Notes: generated by a model not told the origin, from the sequence alone. 64,000 bases of DNA from Streptomyces sp. NBC_01214 (GCF_026340975.1 NZ_JAPEOS010000002.1:2105001-2169000), one strand, 5' to 3'. Shown: positions 8,174 through 17,698, numbered from the stretch's first letter. Numbers and translations: made by a program.

Positions 8174-8662
8174 CTACGCGGGCAGGTGCGCCTCGATCGC
8201 GGCGATGACCTCGGGGGCCTCGGGCTCGGTGCGCGGGCGGAAGCGCGCCACGACCTCGCCGGCCGGGGAGATCAGGAACTTCTCGAAGTTCCACTGGACG
8301 TCCCCGGCCTCGCCGTCCGCGTCCGGGGTCTTCACCAGCTCCGTGTAGAGGGGGTGCCGGTTCTCGCCGTTGACCTCGGACTTCTCCAGGATCGGGAAGG
8401 TGACGCCGAAGCCGGTGGCGCAGAAGGTCTGGATGTCCTCGGCGTTGCCGGGCTCCTGCTCGCCGAACTGGTTGCAGGGCACGCCGATGACCGTGAAGCC
8501 CTTCTCCTCGTACGCGAACTGCAGGCGGGCCAGTCCCGAGTACTGAGGGGTGAGCCCGCACTGCGAGGCGGTGTTCACGAGGAGGATCGCCTTGCCCTTG
8601 TGGGCGGCGAGGCTGGTGGGCTCGTCGGACAGCGTGGTCAGCGGGATGTCGTACAGGCTCAT
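8174..8662 (-). CDS. Glutathione peroxidase family (thiol peroxidase)
   Basis: A 162-residue protein of the GPx family, full length. The peroxidatic cysteine is in NTASQCGLTPQY (Cys35), the Gln is in GVPCNQFGEQEPG and the Trp is in VQWNFEKFLI, so the catalytic triad is complete. Actinomycetes lack glutathione, and these enzymes reduce hydrogen peroxide or alkyl hydroperoxides using thioredoxin or mycothiol-linked thiols; that is family knowledge. The cytoplasmic product has no signal sequence. The ATG at 8662 is preceded by a GGAG-like sequence. It is a single gene. Confidence 0.92.
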   Translation of the reverse strand: MSLYDIPLTTLSDEPTSLAAHKGKAILLVNTASQCGLTPQYSGLARLQFAYEEKGFTVIGVPCNQFGEQEPGNAEDIQTFCATGFGVTFPILEKSEVNGENRHPLYTELVKTPDADGEAGDVQWNFEKFLISPAGEVVARFRPRTEPEAPEVIAAIEAHLPA

Positions 8663-8750
8663 CGGGCTCTCCTGGGCAGGCAGTAGGCAATGCCTACGAG
8701 CTTAGGGGGTAGCTCCTCGATCCTGCCGGGTCCACCCGTTCCCGGAGGGC

Positions 8751-9560
8751 CTACGCGTCCGGGCCGACCAGCGCGTCCGCCGGATCGTTGACCGGCTGTG
8801 GCATGCCCGTCAGGTCCATGACGAAGAGCGGTATCCCGAGATCGTCCGCGCGGGCCCGGGCCTCCTCCGTGTATCCCGCGAGCGCGAAGTAGACGCTGGT
8901 CGCGGACGCCGTGAGCCCGTTCAGCCAGATGCACTCCACCGCCCGCAGCCCGGCCGGCGCCGTGGTCGGGTCCACCTGGGCGACCAGGCCCGGAGCCCGT
9001 AGGTCCACGGTCGCCGCCGGGATCGGGCGCCCGTCGGGCTGCCGTACGTCGCGGAAGCCGAGCCAGCGCAGGTACAGCGCGGCCGTGGCCACCGCGTCGC
9101 GGGCCGTACGGATGGTCACCGGCCGGAACGCGGGCCGCGGCACCGGTGGGGCCGGCGGCGGCGGGATGTGCGCCGGGCGCCGGCCCGTGGCTCCGCCCGT
9201 GACTCCGTCGGCGGGCCCGTTGGCAGGCCCGCCCGAATCCGGCCGGGCGGCCGCCGTGGGCGCGCCCGCCGGATCCGCCCGGGTCCCCGTCTCCTCCGGC
9301 GGGTGGACCGCAATGAGCACCACCGTCCCGCACGAGCCGCAGCCCAGCTCGGGATGCGGCCACTCGCTCTCCCGCCCGCACGTCGTGCAGCGCACCGTCA
9401 CCCAGGTGTCCGACCAGGTCCGATGGGTCAGTGGAACCGGCGGCGCCGCCAGGTCCAGCGGGGGATGGACCGGACTTCCGCAGGCGCAGGGGAAGACCGG
9501 GGCGGTGTAGCCGTTCTCGCGCAGGCACGCCGGGCAGCGCATTGGTACCGCTTCCGCCAT
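8751..9560 (-). CDS. Zinc-ribbon protein with degenerate Mrr-like nuclease domain
   Basis: A 269-residue protein. The N-terminal 90 residues hold four CxxC or CxC pairs (CPAC, CACG, CTTCG, CGSCG), which look like two zinc ribbons. A Pro/Ala/Gly-rich linker follows (about 95-150). The C-terminal 115 residues (TARDAVATAALYLRWLGF, VDLRAPGLVAQVD, YFALAGYTEEARARADDLGI, LFVMDLTG) have the layout of an Mrr/PD-(D/E)xK endonuclease fold. The usual Q-x-K lysine is Asp here (AQVD), so the domain is probably inactive as a nuclease or uses other residues. A DNA- or RNA-binding regulatory role is inference. The ATG at 9560 is chosen because it keeps the first CPAC; a second ATG lies six codons in. The gene is divergent from gcl. 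Confidence 0.65.
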   Translation of the reverse strand: MAEAVPMRCPACLRENGYTAPVFPCACGSPVHPPLDLAAPPVPLTHRTWSDTWVTVRCTTCGRESEWPHPELGCGSCGTVVLIAVHPPEETGTRADPAGAPTAAARPDSGGPANGPADGVTGGATGRRPAHIPPPPAPPVPRPAFRPVTIRTARDAVATAALYLRWLGFRDVRQPDGRPIPAATVDLRAPGLVAQVDPTTAPAGLRAVECIWLNGLTASATSVYFALAGYTEEARARADDLGIPLFVMDLTGMPQPVNDPADALVGPDA

Positions 9561-9729
9561 GAGACCTGGACCCCCTCCGTCGCTGTGCGTAGGTCCATGC
9601 TCCACCACCGGCGACCGCCGGGGGGAGGTCGCGCGCCTTTTCCGGGGGATTCCCGCCGGCGCATCAGTGATTTGTACAAGTCGCCGACCGAGATGCGGCT
9701 TTTGGTGGCTTCCGGGGTCCCCCACCGCC

Positions 9730-9758
9730 TTGACGCCGCAGGAGTCGCCGCTTAGCTT
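9730..9758 (+). promoter_or_regulatory. Likely gcl promoter
   Basis: TTGACG (9730-9735), a 17-base spacer and TAGCTT (9753-9758) fit a vegetative promoter. The same TTGACG with TTAGCT is found before uraD. The first operator palindrome starts 2 bases after the -10 box, covering the start site. Confidence 0.6.
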
Positions 9759-9759
9759 G

Positions 9760-9795
9760 TTCCGTATAGCAGAACAAAACTTCCGGATTACGGAA
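9760..9795. promoter_or_regulatory. Tandem AllR-type operators of gcl
   Basis: Two 15-bp palindromes, TTCCGTATAGCAGAA (9760-9774) and TTCCGGATTACGGAA (9781-9795), start exactly 21 bp apart and lie 33-68 bases before the gcl ATG, over and just after the expected transcription start. They match the sites at hyi, katA, aceB and allR-allB in this window, which points to binding by the IclR-type regulator encoded at 35592-36395. Confidence 0.75.
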
Positions 9796-9827
9796 AAGCC
9801 TGACCGCCAGACCCGCAGGAGAACTCG

Positions 9828-11615
<1,788 letters not shown>

Positions 11616-11636
11616 TCCACCCCCGCACCACCCGGC

Positions 11637-11670
11637 GGCCCCCGTCCCTCCTCCCGGAGGGGCGGGGGCC
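11637..11670 (+). terminator. gcl terminator
   Basis: A GC-rich hairpin with arms 11637-11651 and 11656-11670 (15 bp with one T-G pair, 4-base loop) lies 22 bases past the gcl stop. Confidence 0.85.
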
Positions 11671-11757
11671 GTTCGCGTCGTCCGTACGGGGAACGGAGCG
11701 CGGGGAACGGAGCGCGGGGCACGGTTTCCGGCGTTCCGCGAGCGCCCTGCGGGGCCC

Positions 11758-12891
11758 TCAGGGCGCCTGCGGGAACGGGGCGGGTACGGGCACGGGGACG
11801 GGAACGGTGCTCAGCGTCATGGGGCCGTCCGCCCGGGCGACGACGAACTCCACCGACTCCACCAACTCCTCCGACTCCTCCGGCACCGGCGCGTGCGGCG
11901 GCACCCTGATGACCTCGTACGCCGTCGCGAACGGCGTGTGCCGCAGCTCGTCGGAGGTGAGGAGGGTGCCGCCGCCGTCGAGGGGCCCGCCGGCGATGTC
12001 CTCGGCGACCTCGGCGACCAGGCCGGCGTGGACCACGGCCGGGTCCGGCACGTACACGTAGCGGCCCGGGGGCCGCACGGACGGCTCGGGCAGACCGCGC
12101 GCGGTGAGCGAGGCGCGGGCGGGCAGCACGGTGGCCTTGCGCGCGGTGACCGGTGCGGGCTCAAAGTGCAGGCCGAACCACAGGACCAGCTCCTGGACGA
12201 CACCGGCGTAGGAGATCCACTCGGCCTCGTCGGCCCGGCCGAGACCCGGCAGGGCCCCGGGCGGGAGGTCGGGTACGAGCCGGATCCAGCCGGTACCGGT
12301 CGTGCGCACCCGTTCCAGCGCCCAGGAGAGCGGCGGACCGTACGATTCGGGGTCGTGACCCCCGTCCGGCCCGGGACGCCGCACCAGGTCGATGAAGACG
12401 GCCTCGCCCTGGCTGTCGAACCGGGCGGGGTCCTCGCACTCGGGGAAGAACAACCCGGTGTTCACCACCGGCGCGTTGGCCGCGGCGATCTCCACGGTCA
12501 GCGGATCGGCGTCGACGGCCGTCGTGTGGTGCGACCAGCTGAGTACGAGGCCGTCGGCGCTGCTGCCCAGGCACATCGCGTCGATCAGCACCACGCCCAT
12601 CGCGGCCAGGACGCGGTCCAGCTTGTAGTCGGACACGGCCAGGTGGGAGGAGAGCTCGACGAGGTCGGGGGTGAGGAAGATCCGCGGGGCGAACTCCCCG
12701 AACTTCGCGGCGGCCAGCCCCCGCAACCGCACCTGTTCCTCGGCCGCCGCCACCAACGCGGCGGGACGGCCCTGCCGCAGGGCGGCCGCCGCCGCGGCCT
12801 CCATTTCCCCGCCCGCGTCGGCCTCCTGTAGGGCCGCCAGCAGGCTCCTGCCCTCGTCCGTCAGTAGGGTGCGGAACGCTTGGAGATCCAT
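11758..12891 (-). CDS. Divergent THUMP-like methyltransferase-family protein
   Basis: A product of about 377 residues with the two ends of an actinobacterial class I methyltransferase/THUMP-like family. The N-terminal part has DLQAFRTLLTDEGRSLL and AAAKFGEFAPRIFLTPDLVEL. The C-terminal THUMP-like part has ARASLTARGLPEP, RYVYVPDPAVVHAGLVAEVA and LLTSDELRHTPFATAYEV. The middle SAM-binding region is decayed: where family members have a Gly-rich D-x-CCG-x-GGD loop and DPARR, this protein reads VLIDAMCLGSSAD and FIDLVRR, while AVDADPLTVEIAAANA still resembles the acidic-loop strand. It may bind SAM poorly or not at all. The ATG at 12891 is preferred over the in-frame TTG at 12903. The last 25 residues are a Val-Pro repeat tail. 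Confidence 0.6.
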   Translation of the reverse strand: MDLQAFRTLLTDEGRSLLAALQEADAGGEMEAAAAAALRQGRPAALVAAAEEQVRLRGLAAAKFGEFAPRIFLTPDLVELSSHLAVSDYKLDRVLAAMGVVLIDAMCLGSSADGLVLSWSHHTTAVDADPLTVEIAAANAPVVNTGLFFPECEDPARFDSQGEAVFIDLVRRPGPDGGHDPESYGPPLSWALERVRTTGTGWIRLVPDLPPGALPGLGRADEAEWISYAGVVQELVLWFGLHFEPAPVTARKATVLPARASLTARGLPEPSVRPPGRYVYVPDPAVVHAGLVAEVAEDIAGGPLDGGGTLLTSDELRHTPFATAYEVIRVPPHAPVPEESEELVESVEFVVARADGPMTLSTVPVPVPVPAPFPQAP

Positions 12892-13003
12892 CCGGCCATT
12901 CAACCAGGGGCCGACCGCCGTACGAGGCCGTCCGGGCGTCGCCCTCCGCCCAGGCCCTGAGTTCCTCCACCGACAGGGCCAACCGGCAGTGCGGGAACGG
13001 CAA

Positions 13004-13039
13004 AGCGCCGAGTCACGGGACCGTCCGTGACTCGGCGCT
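13004..13039. terminator. Perfect 15-bp hairpin
   Basis: Arms 13004-13018 and 13025-13039 with a 6-base loop. It lies upstream of the methyltransferase-like gene and past the katA terminator, so it may belong to an unrecognised or lost transcript. Confidence 0.6.
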
Positions 13040-13340
13040 CTGGTGTGTTACCGCCCGACGGTGCGAGGCTGGCGCGACAGGACGTTCGCACCGCCGGGCG
13101 GAGTGTGTGGGGAGGTGGGTACCTCCGCGTGCAGGGGGCTCTGTGCGTAGCCCCTGTACGAAGAGGATGGGCTGGGACCGTGGCGGGCGGGCGACGAGAA
13201 CTCCGGCGCCGTCTCCCTCAGGTCAAGAGACGGGCCTCGGAACCCATTACCACCGCACTGGCTCGCTCGCTCGCCACGGTCCTCGTCCTGCCCTCACCGC
13301 GTACCACCCCTCATCCGGGTCCACGGGTCGGGCTGAGCAC

Positions 13341-13370
13341 CCGGGGCCTGACCTCCCGTCAGGCCCCCGG
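13341..13370 (-). terminator. katA terminator
   Basis: A near-perfect GC-rich hairpin (arms around 13341-13352 and 13358-13370, 5-base loop, one unpaired C) lies about 15 bases past the katA stop codon. Confidence 0.8.
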
Positions 13371-13385
13371 TACAACTGGGGGGGC

Positions 13386-14843
13386 TCAGGCGTCGCGCAG
13401 GGCGCGGACGGCCTCCTCGACGCGCTTGCCGTAGTCGGCGTCGGCGGCGTGGAAGTGAGCCAGGTTCTTCTCGATGACGTCCTCGAGGGTGACCTGCGAC
13501 AGGCCGCCGGCGATGTTCGCCACCAGACGCTGCTTCTCGGCCTCCGACATCAGGCGGTAGAGCTCACCGGCCTGGAAGAAGTCGTCGTCCTTGGTGTGGG
13601 CCGGGGCCTCGTGGGTGCCCGTGTAGCCGGAGACGGCCTTCGGGGCGCCCAGCGCCAGACCGGTCTCGGCCGGACCCTGGTACGAGTTGGGCTCGTAGTT
13701 CTTGTCGTGGCGCGAGCCGTTGCGCAGCGCCATGACGCCGTCGCGGCCGTAGTTGTCGGCCTTCGTCGCCTTCGGGGCGTTGACCGGCAGCAGGGTGTGG
13801 TTCACGCCGAGGCGGTAGCGCTGGGCGTCGGCGTACGCGAAGAGACGGCCCTGGAGCATCTTGTCCGGCGAGGCGGTGATGCCCGGGACGAAGTTGTTCG
13901 GGGAGAAGGCGGACTGCTCGACCTCGGCGAAGACGTTGTCCGGGTTGCGGTCGAGGACCAGGCGGCCCACGCGCTGCAGCGGGTAGTCGGCGTGCGGCCA
14001 CACCTTGGTGAGGTCGAACGGGTTGAAGCGGTAGTCCGCGGCCTCGGCGGCCGGCATGATCTGCACGTACAGGGTCCACGAGGGGTTCACACCGCGCTCG
14101 ATGGCCTGCAGCAGGTCGGTCTGGTGCGAGTTCGCGTCCTTGCCGACGAGTTCGGCGGCCTGCTCGCCCGAGAGGCTGCGGATGCCCTGGTTCGTCTTGA
14201 AGTGGTACTTGACGAAGAAGGCCTCGCCCTGCTCGTTCGTCCACTGGTAGGTGTGGGAGCCGTAGCCGTTCATATGACGGTACGACGCCGGGATGCCGCG
14301 GTCGCCCATGAGCCAGGTGATCTGGTGCGTGGCCTCGGGGGCGTGCGCCCAGAAGTCCCAGACGTTGTCCGGCTCCTGCTTGCCCGTGAAGGGGTCGCGC
14401 TTCTGGGAGTGGATGAAGTCGGGGAACTTGATCGGGTCCTTGATGAAGAACACCGGGGTGTTGTTGCCGACGAGGTCGTAGTTGCCCTCTTCGGTGTAGA
14501 ACTTGAGCGCGAAGCCGCGCGGGTCGCGGACGGCGTCCGCGCCGCCGAGGGAGTCGGCGACGGTGGAGAACCGCAGGAAGGTCTCGGTCTTCTTGCCCAC
14601 CGTGTTCAGGAACGCGGCGCTGGTGTAGGCGGTGACGTCGTCGGTCACCTCGAAGTAGCCGTACGCGGCCGAGCCGCGGGCGTGCACCACGCGCTCCGGG
14701 ATGCGCTCACGGTTGAAGCGGGCGAGCTTCTCCAGGAGCTGCTGGTCCTGGACCAGGAGCGGGCCACCGACGCCGGCGGTGGCGGAGTTCTGATTGTCGG
14801 CGACCGGGGCGCCGGACTCGGTCGTCAGCGTGCGCTTCGACAT
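13386..14843 (-). CDS. katA: Monofunctional haem catalase
   Basis: A 485-residue clade-type small-subunit catalase that splits hydrogen peroxide. The distal His is in RVVHARGSAAYGYFE (His54), the catalytic Asn in DLVGNNTPVFFIKDP (around Asn127) and the haem-ligand Tyr in RLFAYADAQRYRLG. It lies downstream of hyi-glxR on the same strand but has its own terminator-separated promoter with the regulon operator, so it is induced with ureide and urate catabolism. The plausible reason is that urate oxidase makes peroxide (known chemistry; the link is inferred). In S. coelicolor a catalase gene sits in the same neighbourhood. The ATG at 14843 is preceded by a GGAAGGTCACC leader. Confidence 0.95.
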   Translation of the reverse strand: MSKRTLTTESGAPVADNQNSATAGVGGPLLVQDQQLLEKLARFNRERIPERVVHARGSAAYGYFEVTDDVTAYTSAAFLNTVGKKTETFLRFSTVADSLGGADAVRDPRGFALKFYTEEGNYDLVGNNTPVFFIKDPIKFPDFIHSQKRDPFTGKQEPDNVWDFWAHAPEATHQITWLMGDRGIPASYRHMNGYGSHTYQWTNEQGEAFFVKYHFKTNQGIRSLSGEQAAELVGKDANSHQTDLLQAIERGVNPSWTLYVQIMPAAEAADYRFNPFDLTKVWPHADYPLQRVGRLVLDRNPDNVFAEVEQSAFSPNNFVPGITASPDKMLQGRLFAYADAQRYRLGVNHTLLPVNAPKATKADNYGRDGVMALRNGSRHDKNYEPNSYQGPAETGLALGAPKAVSGYTGTHEAPAHTKDDDFFQAGELYRLMSEAEKQRLVANIAGGLSQVTLEDVIEKNLAHFHAADADYGKRVEEAVRALRDA

Positions 14844-14862
14844 GGTGACCTTCCGTACGGGG

Positions 14863-14898
14863 TAACTGCTGACGGAAAGCGTCTTCCGTCATGCGGAA
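14863..14898. promoter_or_regulatory. AllR-type operators of katA
   Basis: TTCCGTCATGCGGAA (14884-14898) is a full site lying just downstream of the -10 box. A second site 21 bp closer to the gene (14863-14877) keeps only the CGGAA half. A shorter variant, TTCGGCACGAA (14908-14918), sits about one more 21-bp step upstream inside the promoter spacer. Confidence 0.65.
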
Positions 14899-14900
14899 CA

Positions 14901-14929
14901 GCCTAAATTCGGCACGAACTAAACGTCAA
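14901..14929 (-). promoter_or_regulatory. Likely katA promoter
   Basis: Read on the minus strand: TTGACG (14929-14924), a 17-base spacer, TTAGGC (14906-14901). The -35 box is embedded in the TCAACA-N3-TGTTGA palindrome, exactly as at uraD, and the TTCCG operator lies at the expected start site. Confidence 0.6.
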
Positions 14930-14940
14930 CAGTTTGTTGA
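14926..14940. promoter_or_regulatory. TCAACA-N3-TGTTGA palindrome at katA
   Basis: TCAACAGTTTGTTGA, a perfect 6-bp inverted repeat with a 3-base centre, overlaps the katA -35 box. The same element is found at the uraD promoter (17713-17727), with weaker copies at aceB and allB. Confidence 0.7.
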
Positions 14941-14964
14941 ACGAAGTTGAAGGGTGAGTGGTGA

Positions 14965-15024
14965 TCCGGACGGCGCCGGCGCTTGGGCGCGACAGGACAG
15001 GTGTCAGCGCCGGCGCCATCCGGA
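14965..15024 (-). terminator. glxR terminator
   Basis: An 18-bp stem (14965-14982 with 15007-15024, one G-T-type mismatch) with a 24-base loop lies between the glxR stop and the katA promoter, separating the two transcription units. Confidence 0.75.
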
Positions 15025-15060
15025 AACTCAGGTCCCCTATAGGAGGGAGAGGGGGAGTGC

Positions 15061-15960
15061 TCAGATCTGAGCGCCGGAGAGGCGCTCGACGGCACGGAGC
15101 AGGGCCGAGTGGTCCAGGCCGCCGTCGCCCTGGGCGCGCAGCGAGGCGACCAGCTGGGCGACGACCGCGCCGACGGGCAGGGCCGCACCGACGTTGCGGG
15201 CGGCGTCGGTGACGATCCCCATGTCCTTGTGGTGCAGGTCGATCCGGAAGCCGGGCTTGAAGTCGCGGTTCAGGAAGTTGTCCTTCTTGCGGGTCAGGAC
15301 CGTGGAGCCGGCCAGACCACCGTTGAGTACGTCCAGGGCGGCCTGGAGGTTCACGCCGGACTTCTCGAGGAAGACGACGGCCTCGGCGCACGCCTGGATG
15401 TTCACCGCGACGATGAGCTGGTTGGCGGCCTTCACGGTCTGGCCGGAGCCGTGCGGACCGCACAGGACGATGACCTTGCCGAGGGCCTCGAGGACGGGCA
15501 GGGCCTCGTCGAAGTCGGCCTGCTCGCCACCCACCATGATCGACAGGACGGCCTCGATGGCGCCGGCCTCGCCGCCGGACACCGGGGCGTCGATGACGCG
15601 GATGCCCTTGGCGGCAGCGTTCGATGCCAAGTCGATCGAAGTCTGCGGGGTGATCGACGACATGTCGATGATCAGTGCGCCGGACTTCGCGTTCTCCAGG
15701 ATGCCGTTCTCACCGTAGGAGATGGCCTCGACCTGCGGGGAGGCGGGAACCATCGTGATGATGACGTCGGCGTCCGCCACGGCCTCGGCGATCGAGCCGG
15801 CCGCGGTGCCGCCGGCGGCGGCGAGGCGGTCCAGCTTGTCCTGCTCCAGGGTGAAGCCGGTGACCGAGTAGCCGGCCTTCAGGAGGTTCTCGGCCATGGG
15901 GGAGCCCATGATGCCGAGCCCGATCCAGGCGATCGACGGGAGCGCAGTGGGGTTGCTCAT
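15061..15960 (-). CDS. glxR: Tartronate semialdehyde reductase (2-hydroxy-3-oxopropionate reductase)
   Basis: A 299-residue beta-hydroxyacid dehydrogenase that reduces tartronate semialdehyde, the product of Gcl, to glycerate. The Rossmann motif WIGLGIMGSPMAENLLKAGY is at residues about 10-30. The substrate-binding DAPVSGGEAGA and the catalytic lysine region GSGQTVKAANQLIVAVNI are intact. The start is the ATG at 15960, with AGAAGGA about 9 bases upstream; an ATG seven codons earlier lacks a site. It lies 75 bases after hyi on the same strand and is probably cotranscribed with it from the operator-bearing hyi promoter. Confidence 0.93.
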   Translation of the reverse strand: MSNPTALPSIAWIGLGIMGSPMAENLLKAGYSVTGFTLEQDKLDRLAAAGGTAAGSIAEAVADADVIITMVPASPQVEAISYGENGILENAKSGALIIDMSSITPQTSIDLASNAAAKGIRVIDAPVSGGEAGAIEAVLSIMVGGEQADFDEALPVLEALGKVIVLCGPHGSGQTVKAANQLIVAVNIQACAEAVVFLEKSGVNLQAALDVLNGGLAGSTVLTRKKDNFLNRDFKPGFRIDLHHKDMGIVTDAARNVGAALPVGAVVAQLVASLRAQGDGGLDHSALLRAVERLSGAQI

Positions 15961-16035
15961 GGTGAGGGTCCTTCTCTTCATGCTTCGTACGAAAAGTGCG
16001 TGAGGTGCCTGGCTGATCGCCCGGACTTTGTCCGC

Positions 16036-16869
16036 CTACTGCGCGGCGCGGGCCTCGGCCGGCAGCCATGCGAAGGAAGCGGCAGCGTCGGCGGCCTTGT
16101 ACTCCAGGCCTACGTAGCCCTCGTATCCGGCCTTCTTCAGCTGGTCGAGCAGCTCCTCGAGGGGCAGCTCGCCGGTGCCGGGGGCACCGCGTCCCGGCTT
16201 GTCCGCGATCTGGACGTGCCCGGTCTTGGCGGCGTACTTTTCGATGACCTCGCAGAGGTCCTCGTCGTTCATCGCCAGGTGGTACAGGTCGAGCAGGAAC
16301 TTGGCGTTGCCGAGGCCGGTGGCCTCGTTCACCTTGTCCACGACCTCGATGCCGGCCGGCGCGCTCACCAGGGGGTAGAGCGGCGACTCGGGCTTGTTGA
16401 GGGTCTCGATCAGGAGGATCGCGCCGACGCGGTCCGCGGCCCGAGCCGCCACGACCAGGTTCTCCAGGGCGAGCTCGTCCTGAACGGACGGCTCCACGCC
16501 TTCGACGCGGTTGCCGTAGAGGGCGTTCAGCGCCTTGCAGCCGACCGATGCCGCGAAGTCCGCGGCCACGTTGATGTTGGCGTTGAAGCGCTCCGACTCC
16601 GCACCGGGCACCGAGACCGCACCGCGGTCCGGGCCCGGCAGCTGGCCGGCGTAGAAGTTCAGTCCCACGAGCTGGGTGCCGGCGTCCTCAAGAGCCTTCT
16701 TGAGGGCGTCGAGCTCCTCCGGTGCCGGGGTGGGGGTCTCGATCCAGGGCCACCACAGCTCGACCGCCGTGAAGCCCGCCGCGGCGGCGGCCGCGGGGCG
16801 CTCCAGGAGCGGGAGTTCCGTGAAGAGGATCGACAGGTTCACATCGAAGCGCTGGTCCGTGTATCCCAT
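16036..16869 (-). CDS. hyi: Hydroxypyruvate isomerase family protein
   Basis: A 277-residue TIM-barrel protein that interconverts hydroxypyruvate and tartronate semialdehyde, or belongs to that subgroup of the AP-endonuclease-2 superfamily. Family residues visible are FDVNLSILFTELPLLERP at the N-terminus, the metal/catalytic Glu in ILLIETLNKPESP, LLDLYHLAMNDED, HVQIADKPGRGAPGTGEL and the final Glu in YVGLEYKA. Its position before glxR and the shared operators place it in the glyoxylate-to-glycerate route. The start is the ATG at 16869; a GGAAGGAG sequence lies about 12 bases upstream and overlaps the operator. Confidence 0.9.
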   Translation of the reverse strand: MGYTDQRFDVNLSILFTELPLLERPAAAAAAGFTAVELWWPWIETPTPAPEELDALKKALEDAGTQLVGLNFYAGQLPGPDRGAVSVPGAESERFNANINVAADFAASVGCKALNALYGNRVEGVEPSVQDELALENLVVAARAADRVGAILLIETLNKPESPLYPLVSAPAGIEVVDKVNEATGLGNAKFLLDLYHLAMNDEDLCEVIEKYAAKTGHVQIADKPGRGAPGTGELPLEELLDQLKKAGYEGYVGLEYKAADAAASFAWLPAEARAAQ

Positions 16870-16885
16870 GAGGGGTGTGCGCTCC

Positions 16886-16921
16886 TTCCGTATTGCGGAA
16901 GTTATTTTCTGCTTGATGGAA
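16886..16921. promoter_or_regulatory. Tandem AllR-type operators of hyi-glxR
   Basis: TTCCGTATTGCGGAA (16886-16900), the best palindrome in the window, and TTCTGCTTGATGGAA (16907-16921) start 21 bp apart. A consensus-like -35 TTGACA read on the minus strand (16950-16945) lies upstream; 17 bases on is a poor -10 (GCAGTC), so the second site would cover the start point. The downstream site is only 17 bases from the ATG. Confidence 0.75.
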
Positions 16922-16994
16922 GACTGCATGGGGTTCCGCGTGGATGTCAAGTGCGGACTGCCGAAAAATCGAGACCGCGGGGTAGCTTGACGGC

Positions 16995-17246
16995 GTGCGA
17001 TTGAGAGTGGAGTTCACGACCGAGCCCTTCGATCTGGAAGAGGCTCCTGCCCATGCCGTGGCGGCCCGCGAGGTCATCCAGAAGGCCCAGCTGGACGCGG
17101 TGGACGTCGGCCCGTTCGGCAACACCGCCGAGGGCGAGGCCGACCGGGTGCTGGCCGCGGTGGGGGCGCTGCTGCGCGACTCCCTGGAAGCCGGCGCCAC
17201 GCGCGTCTCGCTCCAGGTCAATGTGATCGGGGAGGAGATGTCATGA
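16995..17246 (+). CDS. Small conserved protein of unknown function
   Basis: An 83-residue protein (VRLRVEFTTEPFDLEEAPAH, then AVDVGPFGNTAEG and VSLQVNVIGEEMS) with an alternating strand-helix-strand-helix-strand pattern like a ferredoxin-like fold. The pattern reminds me of thiamine-binding/YqgV-type small proteins, but I am not certain. The start is GTG at 16995, and the stop overlaps the ATG of the next gene (ATGA), so it is translated together with the HTH regulator. The pair is divergent from hyi and precedes the urate operon, so it may have a sensing or accessory role. No membrane segment. Confidence 0.7.
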   Translation: MRLRVEFTTEPFDLEEAPAHAVAAREVIQKAQLDAVDVGPFGNTAEGEADRVLAAVGALLRDSLEAGATRVSLQVNVIGEEMS

Positions 17247-17641
17247 CCGAGCCCCGCGACCACCCCTTCGTCACCGCGGTCAAGCCGCTGGTGGACGCCA
17301 TGGGCGGCGAGCTGATGGATCCCGCCCTGGCGCAGCCCGACGACGTCGTGCTCACCTGGGAGGGGCAGGACCTGCTGGCCGTGCGCCTGCCGCAGCTCTC
17401 GGACTCGCTGGACCACATCCTGGCGGCCCTGGAGCGCCGGTACGGCGTGCCGTTGGCCCAGCTCGACCGGAAGTCCAAGCAGGACGTGGTGCGGATACTG
17501 GAGGCGCGGGGCGCCTTCTCCGTGCGGCACGGCGTGGAAACGGTCGCGGGCGCCCTGGGCGTCAGCCGCTTCACCGTCTACAACTACCTGAACCGGGATT
17601 CGGGCGCCCCGAAGGGGGCAGGCAAGAGCAGCCAGGAGTGA
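17243..17641 (+). CDS. Helix-turn-helix regulator (Fis/PucR-type C-terminus)
   Basis: A 132-residue protein. Residues about 85-125, LDRKSKQDVVRILEARGAF then ETVAGALGVSRFTVYNYLN, form a clear Fis/PucR-type helix-turn-helix. The N-terminal half resembles a small regulatory domain with no recognisable ligand site. It overlaps the preceding 83-residue gene by 4 bases and is followed by a strong terminator, then the uraD-uraH-uox operon. Position suggests it controls urate degradation, and the TCAACA-N3-TGTTGA palindrome at uraD and katA is a candidate target. Both points are inference. Confidence 0.8.
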   Translation: MTEPRDHPFVTAVKPLVDAMGGELMDPALAQPDDVVLTWEGQDLLAVRLPQLSDSLDHILAALERRYGVPLAQLDRKSKQDVVRILEARGAFSVRHGVETVAGALGVSRFTVYNYLNRDSGAPKGAGKSSQE

Positions 17642-17665
17642 ACGCTGGCTGACTCGCGGTGACGA

Positions 17666-17698
17666 GCCGCCGCCCAATTCACCCGGGCGGCGGCTTTT
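17666..17698 (+). terminator. Intrinsic terminator with T tract
   Basis: A 10-bp GC stem (17666-17675 with 17685-17694) followed by TTTT, directly after the HTH gene. It separates that gene from the urate operon. Confidence 0.9.

Larger units (their letters stand above)
9561..9827. other. Divergent promoter region upstream of gcl
   Basis: No gene is seen. The right half carries the gcl promoter and two operators, described separately. The left half must start the zinc-ribbon gene, but no clear boxes were found. Confidence 0.5.
12892..13385. other. Intergenic region before katA 3' end
   Basis: About 490 bases without a supported gene. It contains two hairpins (13004-13039 and 13341-13370). 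The minus frame from 13003 reads CRLALSVEELRAWAEGD, which looks coding-like for 40 residues but then overlaps the methyltransferase gene out of frame, so it may be a gene scrap or nothing. The stretch 13040-13340 shows nothing recognisable. Confidence 0.4.

Noticed and set aside
12904..13003. Small coding frame reading CRLALSVEELRAWAEGD
   Set aside because: It is coding-like for about 40 residues but then runs out of frame through the methyltransferase-like gene; no clear ribosome site or stop gives a sensible small gene.
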